NCBI RefSeq assembly: GCF_001514205.1
Contig: NZ_KQ948790.1
Location: forward strand, 1-64,000
DNA: 64,000 bases
Direction: 5' to 3'
Source of the DNA: Streptomyces griseoruber
GTDB lineage: Bacteria; Actinomycetota; Actinomycetes; Streptomycetales; Streptomycetaceae
The notes beneath the pieces are model-generated. The model was not told the DNA's origin. It saw only the letters and a list, made by a program, of their open reading frames with translations, and did no database searches. The position numbers were made by a program, and so were the translations under genes. Positions within the stretch are counted from its first letter, which is position 1. Each line of letters starts with the position of its first letter. Below are positions 60,287-64,000 of the stretch, one piece after another.

Positions 60287-61645
60287 ATGAAAGACACTCC
60301 GGGCTGGGCCTCGCCCGGATCCGCCCCGTCCGACGGGCGGCAGCCCGGCGCGTCCGACCCCGCAGACCAGCCCGCCGACGCCCAGCCCGAGGGCCAGTCG
60401 GCCGCGAATCCACCGGACCCCCACGCGAAGTGGTCCAAGGAGCAGCCGCCCCCCGGCCAGTGGTCCGCGCCCGCAGGCCCCCAGCACCCGGGCCAGACCG
60501 CTCCGCAGCACCCCGTCCAGCCTCCGCCGCCCCCACCGCCCGGCCCCGGCTGGGGCGGCCGCCCGCCCGCCGGCCCGTACGGCGGTGCCCCCCACGGCCA
60601 CCCGGGCTACGCCCCGTACCCGACCTGGGGCAACGGCTGGGGCGGTCCCCCACCCGCGGCGAAGCCCGGTGTGATCCCGCTGCGCCCGCTCGGCGTCGGC
60701 GAGATCCTCGACGGCGCCGTCGCCACCATGCGCACCTACTGGCGCACGGTGCTGGGCATCTCGCTGACCGTCGCGATCGTCACCGAGGTCATCGTCGTCC
60801 TGCTCCAGGGCCTGGTCCTGGACCACACCACGGACACCTCCGCCCTCAGCGACCCGAGCGCCACCCTCGACGAGCAGACCCGCGCCATGCGTGACGTCCT
60901 GCTCAACTCCGGTGTCCTGCTGCTGATCTCCCTGGTCGGCACCATCATCGCGACAGCCCTGCTCACGGCCGTCATCAGCCGTGCGGTCCTCGGCAAGCCG
61001 GTCACCCTCGGGGACGCCTGGCGCGATGCCCGTCCCCGGATCCCCCGGCTGTTCGGCCTGATCTTCCTGCTGCTGCTCATCGCGGGCGCGGTGGGGGCCG
61101 TCGGCGCACTGCCCGGCGTCCTGGTGAGTACCGCCGGGGCCGTCGGGGGCGGGGCCGCGCTCTCGGTCTTCGGCACCTTCGCGGCGATCGTCGTCGCTCT
61201 GTGGCTGCTGGTCCGCCTCTCCCTCTCCTCGCCCGCGCTGATGCTGGAGAAGCAGGGCATCACCAAGGCGATGGGCCGCTCCGCCAAACTCGTCCGCGGC
61301 TCCTGGTGGCGGGTCTTCGGCATCCAGCTGCTCGCCCTGATCATCGCCAACATCGTCGCGACGATCGTCCTCGTCCCCTTCGCCTTCGCCGGCGCCGCGA
61401 TGAGCGACAGCGGCATCGGCGGCCTCGTCGACGGCACGGGCGACTACGGCTGGACCTACCTGATCATCAGCGGAATCGGCTCGGTGATCGGCTCCATGAT
61501 CACCTTCCCGATCGCGGCCGGAGTCGTCGTCCTCCTCTACATCGACCAGCGCATCCGCCGTGAGGCCCTCGACCTCGACCTGGCCCGCGCCGCCGGCGTC
61601 CAGGGCTACGGCTCCCCCGACCCCGGCACGACCTCGGGGAGCTGA
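60287..61645 (+). CDS. Polytopic membrane protein with Pro-rich N-terminus (DUF7544/GDPDmem-like)
   Basis: 452 aa from ATG 60287 (RBS aaggag). Residues 1-130 are Pro/Gly/Gln-rich and disordered. Six TM segments follow, starting at VIPLRPLGVGEILDGAVATMRTYWRTVLG. The VGEILDGA...MR.. motif and the internal LVRGSWWRVFGI repeat-like segment are those of the membrane domain once grouped with glycerophosphodiester phosphodiesterase. No catalytic phosphodiesterase domain is present. First gene of an operon with DUF4129, DUF4350 and MoxR genes. Confidence 0.85.
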   Translation: MKDTPGWASPGSAPSDGRQPGASDPADQPADAQPEGQSAANPPDPHAKWSKEQPPPGQWSAPAGPQHPGQTAPQHPVQPPPPPPPGPGWGGRPPAGPYGGAPHGHPGYAPYPTWGNGWGGPPPAAKPGVIPLRPLGVGEILDGAVATMRTYWRTVLGISLTVAIVTEVIVVLLQGLVLDHTTDTSALSDPSATLDEQTRAMRDVLLNSGVLLLISLVGTIIATALLTAVISRAVLGKPVTLGDAWRDARPRIPRLFGLIFLLLLIAGAVGAVGALPGVLVSTAGAVGGGAALSVFGTFAAIVVALWLLVRLSLSSPALMLEKQGITKAMGRSAKLVRGSWWRVFGIQLLALIIANIVATIVLVPFAFAGAAMSDSGIGGLVDGTGDYGWTYLIISGIGSVIGSMITFPIAAGVVVLLYIDQRIRREALDLDLARAAGVQGYGSPDPGTTSGS

Positions 61646-61649
61646 TGCG

Positions 61650-62381
61650 GTGAGACTGACGGGGGGAATCCTCACCGCACCACCACTTCCCGGCGGCACA
61701 CTCGTCCGCGCGGACGACGAGCCCCCACTGTCCATCCCCCGCGATCCCGCGCGTGAGGCGGCCCGGCGCGAACTGTCCGAACGCCTGTACCACGAGCACG
61801 ACCCCAGCCTCCTCCAGCGCGCCCTCAACACCCTCTGGGACTGGATCGGCGACCTGTTCGACACCGCGTCCCGCACCACACCCGGAGGCACCGTCGGCGT
61901 GCTGGTCGTCCTCGCGGCCGTCGTGGCCGTGGTGGGCGCCCTGTGGTGGCGCCTGGGCACCCCCCGCCGCCAACCCACCTCCACCGCAACCCTGTTCGAC
62001 GACCGCCCCCGCACCGCCGCCGAACACCGTGCCGCCGCCGAGGCGCACGCCGCCCAGGGCCACTGGAACCAGGCCCTCCAGGAACGCATGCGTGCCGTCG
62101 TCCGCTCCCTCGAGGAACGCGCCCTCCTCGACACCCGCCCCGGCCGCACCGCCGACGAAGCCGCCGCGGAAGCCGGCCGCATCCTCCCCGCCCACCGCGA
62201 CCGACTCCACGCCGCCGCCGGCGCGTTCGACGACGTGACGTACGGAGGCCGCCCGGCGACCGGACAGGCGTACCGCCTCATCGCCGAACTCGACCACGAC
62301 CTGGAGCGCACCAGGCCCCTGCTCACCGCGAGCAGCACCGCCGGCACGGCCCCCACCACCCGCCGGGGAGCCGCCGAATGA
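61650..62381 (+). CDS. DUF4129-domain membrane protein
   Basis: 243 aa from GTG 61650 (ggggagc RBS), 4 bp after the previous gene. An N-terminal extracytoplasmic part has PREAARRELSERLYHEHDPSLLQ. One TM is at about 80-100. The C-terminal cytoplasmic DUF4129 domain (about 130-240) has AAEAHAAQGHWNQALQERMRAVVRSLEERALLD. These proteins occur with MoxR/DUF58 genes and, in some bacteria, with transglutaminase. No enzyme activity is known. Confidence 0.86.
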   Translation: MRLTGGILTAPPLPGGTLVRADDEPPLSIPRDPAREAARRELSERLYHEHDPSLLQRALNTLWDWIGDLFDTASRTTPGGTVGVLVVLAAVVAVVGALWWRLGTPRRQPTSTATLFDDRPRTAAEHRAAAEAHAAQGHWNQALQERMRAVVRSLEERALLDTRPGRTADEAAAEAGRILPAHRDRLHAAAGAFDDVTYGGRPATGQAYRLIAELDHDLERTRPLLTASSTAGTAPTTRRGAAE

Positions 62382-63565
62382 CCACCGAGGCCACGCTCCC
62401 CTCCACCGCGGTCTCGCCCACCGCCCACCAGCTGTGGACCCGCACGCGAGGAGTGGCCCTCGCCTTCACGTTCCTCCTGGCGGCCGCCGTCGCACTCGCC
62501 GTCCTGCGCTCCGACGCCCGGCACGGCGCCCTCGACCCCCGCTCCGCCGACCCCCACGGCAGCCGCGCCGTCGCCGAACTCCTCGCCGACCGAGGCGTCT
62601 CCACCCGTGTCGTGACCACCCTCGCCGAGGCCCACGCCGCCACCGGTCCCGACACCACCCTCCTGGTCGCCTCCCCCGACCTTCTGACGGAGCGCCAGCA
62701 GCAGGAGCTGCACGCCGCGACCTCCGGCTCCGGCGGCCGCACCGTCCTCATCGCCCCCGGCAGCCCCTCCGTCTCCACCCTCGCCCCCGGAGTCACCGCG
62801 GACCCGGCCACCAGCCGCGGCTCCACCCTCACCCCCGACTGCGCCCTGCCCTCGGCCCGACGCGCCGGCACCGCCGAGACCGGCGGCATCCGCTACAGCA
62901 CCCGCCACCTCGACGCCGACAAGTGCTACCCCAGCCAGCGCCTGGCCACCCTCCTGCGCATCCCGGACACCTCCGCAAGCGGCGACACCATCGTCCTCGG
63001 CGCGCCCGACATCCTCTACAACACCCGACTCGACCAGCAGGGCAACGCCTCGCTCGCCCTCCAACTCCTCGGCTCCCGACCCCATCTGACCTGGTACCTC
63101 CCCTCGCTCTCCGACACCTCCGCCACCGAACCCGGCAACGAGAAGACCTTCTTCGACCTGCTGCCCTCCGGCTGGCTGTGGGGCACCCTTCAACTCTTCG
63201 TCGCGGCAGCCCTCGCCGCCCTCTGGCGGGCACGCCGACTCGGCCCGCTCGTACCCGAAAGACTCCCCGTGGCGATCCGTGCCTCCGAAACCGTCGAAGG
63301 CCGCGCCCGCCTCTACCGCAAAGCCCGCGCCCGCGCCCGCGCGGCCACCGCTCTTCGCTCCACCACCCGCACCCGTCTCGCCCCTCTCGTAGGCGTCCCC
63401 GTCGCCCAGGCGCACACGCCCGAAGCGCTCCTGTCCGCCCGCCTCCAAGCCGACGGACAGCCCCTGCACTCCCTTCTCTTCGGCCCGCCGCCCAGCGACG
63501 ACACGGCCCTCATCGCACTCGCCGACCAACTCGACGCCCTCGAAAGAGAGGTACGCCGTCCATGA
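62378..63565 (+). CDS. DUF4350-domain membrane protein
   Basis: 395 aa from ATG 62378, overlapping the DUF4129 stop (ATGA). TM1 is at about 22-40. The DUF4350 domain (about 55-220) is a Rossmann/flavodoxin-like fold with DPRSADPHGSRAVAELLADRGV, followed by TM2 near 265-285 and a basic cytoplasmic tail. Typical partner of MoxR operons. Its 3' end overlaps the moxR gene (ATGA), so all four genes are translationally coupled. Confidence 0.86.
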   Translation: MTTEATLPSTAVSPTAHQLWTRTRGVALAFTFLLAAAVALAVLRSDARHGALDPRSADPHGSRAVAELLADRGVSTRVVTTLAEAHAATGPDTTLLVASPDLLTERQQQELHAATSGSGGRTVLIAPGSPSVSTLAPGVTADPATSRGSTLTPDCALPSARRAGTAETGGIRYSTRHLDADKCYPSQRLATLLRIPDTSASGDTIVLGAPDILYNTRLDQQGNASLALQLLGSRPHLTWYLPSLSDTSATEPGNEKTFFDLLPSGWLWGTLQLFVAAALAALWRARRLGPLVPERLPVAIRASETVEGRARLYRKARARARAATALRSTTRTRLAPLVGVPVAQAHTPEALLSARLQADGQPLHSLLFGPPPSDDTALIALADQLDALEREVRRP

Positions 63566-64000
63566 TGGACCCGACCACTGACAACGCCGGGAACACCGGG
63601 GACCCGGGCCGCGCCCGCGCCTCCCTGGAGGCCCTGCGTGCCGAGATCTCCAAGGCCGTGGTCGGCCAGGACCCCGCCGTGACCGGCCTCGTCGTCGCTC
63701 TGCTGTGCCGCGGACACGTTCTCCTCGAAGGAGTCCCCGGGGTGGCCAAAACGTTGCTCGTCCGCGCCCTCGCCTCCGCACTCGAACTCGACACCAAACG
63801 GGTCCAGTTCACCCCCGACCTCATGCCCAGCGACATCACCGGCTCCCTCGTCTACGACGCCCGCACCGCCGAGTTCTCCTTCCAGCCCGGCCCGGTCTTC
63901 ACCCACCTCCTCCTCGCCGACGAGATCAACCGCACGCCGCCGAAAACCCAGTCCTCCCTCCTGGAAGCCATGGAGGAACGGCAGGTCACCGTCGACGGCA
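63562..64000 (+). CDS. MoxR-family AAA+ ATPase (5' part; runs off window)
   Basis: 146 codons visible from ATG 63562. The P-loop GVPGVAKT is at 57-64, and LLLADEINRTPPK (Walker B plus the MoxR-specific continuation) at 116-128. VVGQDPAV, the small N-terminal helix, is also family-typical. MoxR ATPases act as chaperones with von Willebrand-type (DUF58) partners, which are expected just beyond the window edge. Confidence 0.94.
   Translation, partial: MMDPTTDNAGNTGDPGRARASLEALRAEISKAVVGQDPAVTGLVVALLCRGHVLLEGVPGVAKTLLVRALASALELDTKRVQFTPDLMPSDITGSLVYDARTAEFSFQPGPVFTHLLLADEINRTPPKTQSSLLEAMEERQVTVDG

Noticed and set aside
59840..63781. 1313-codon minus-strand frame across the DUF4129/DUF4350 operon
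   Set aside because: Low-complexity Gly/Arg/Ala translation antisense to four well-supported, overlapping genes.

Overview
The window is chromosomal DNA from a Streptomyces (high-GC actinobacterium). The evidence is extreme third-position G/C bias, GTG and TTG starts, a Streptomyces-type tmRNA, the pkaB/pkaA kinase pair, the mtrA-mtrB-lpqB operon, a 180-kDa NAD-glutamate dehydrogenase and an LAXTG sortase substrate. From memory, the gene order smpB-ctp-ftsX-ftsE-prfB-pkaB-pkaA ... gdhB ... secA-hpf-lpqB-mtrB-mtrA matches the SCO2966-SCO3014 part of the S. coelicolor chromosome. I could not run an alignment.

1-11.3 kb is a mostly minus-strand housekeeping block: the start of a secreted protein cut by the window edge, ssrA and smpB (trans-translation), an S41 C-terminal processing protease, ftsX/ftsE, a small zinc-ribbon membrane protein, a Thr-Gly repeat protein with an LAETG anchor and a possible RBS-masking leader, prfB, and kinases PkaB and PkaA. 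Divergent from pkaA (11.7-15.2 kb) is a 1152-aa FHA plus FtsK/EssC-like protein. It is placed as if it reads phosphothreonine signals from the kinases. At 15.4-18.9 kb is a CUT1 sugar ABC importer with no ATPase gene; its first permease carries a MalF-like extracellular insertion.

19-37.4 kb looks like a surface-glycopolymer region. It holds three consecutive fusion proteins (family-2 glycosyltransferase plus TagF-like polyol-phosphate polymerase), four polytopic membrane proteins of glycosyltransferase type, a GalE-like epimerase, and a TagG/TagH-like export ABC transporter. A TetR gene is divergent from the exporter, and two matching imperfect palindromes lie between them. An ohr/ohrR peroxide pair, an orphan LuxR response regulator and a truncated ADP-ribosylglycohydrolase remnant are interspersed. 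This is the best candidate here for an undescribed system.

37.5-54 kb returns to core genes: gdhB, a DJ-1/PfpI protein, a HAD hydrolase with a MocR-like remnant beside it, two small conserved actinobacterial proteins, secA, a GNAT acetyltransferase, a YcaQ-type DNA glycosylase, an orphan LuxR regulator, long-form hpf, and comF with a triplicated 36-bp insertion. 54.2-60.1 kb has lpqB, mtrB, mtrA and mtnA, all on the minus strand. 60.3-64 kb begins a plus-strand operon (membrane protein, DUF4129, DUF4350, MoxR AAA+ ATPase) that runs off the window. No tRNA, rRNA, CRISPR array, insertion sequence or prophage was seen.
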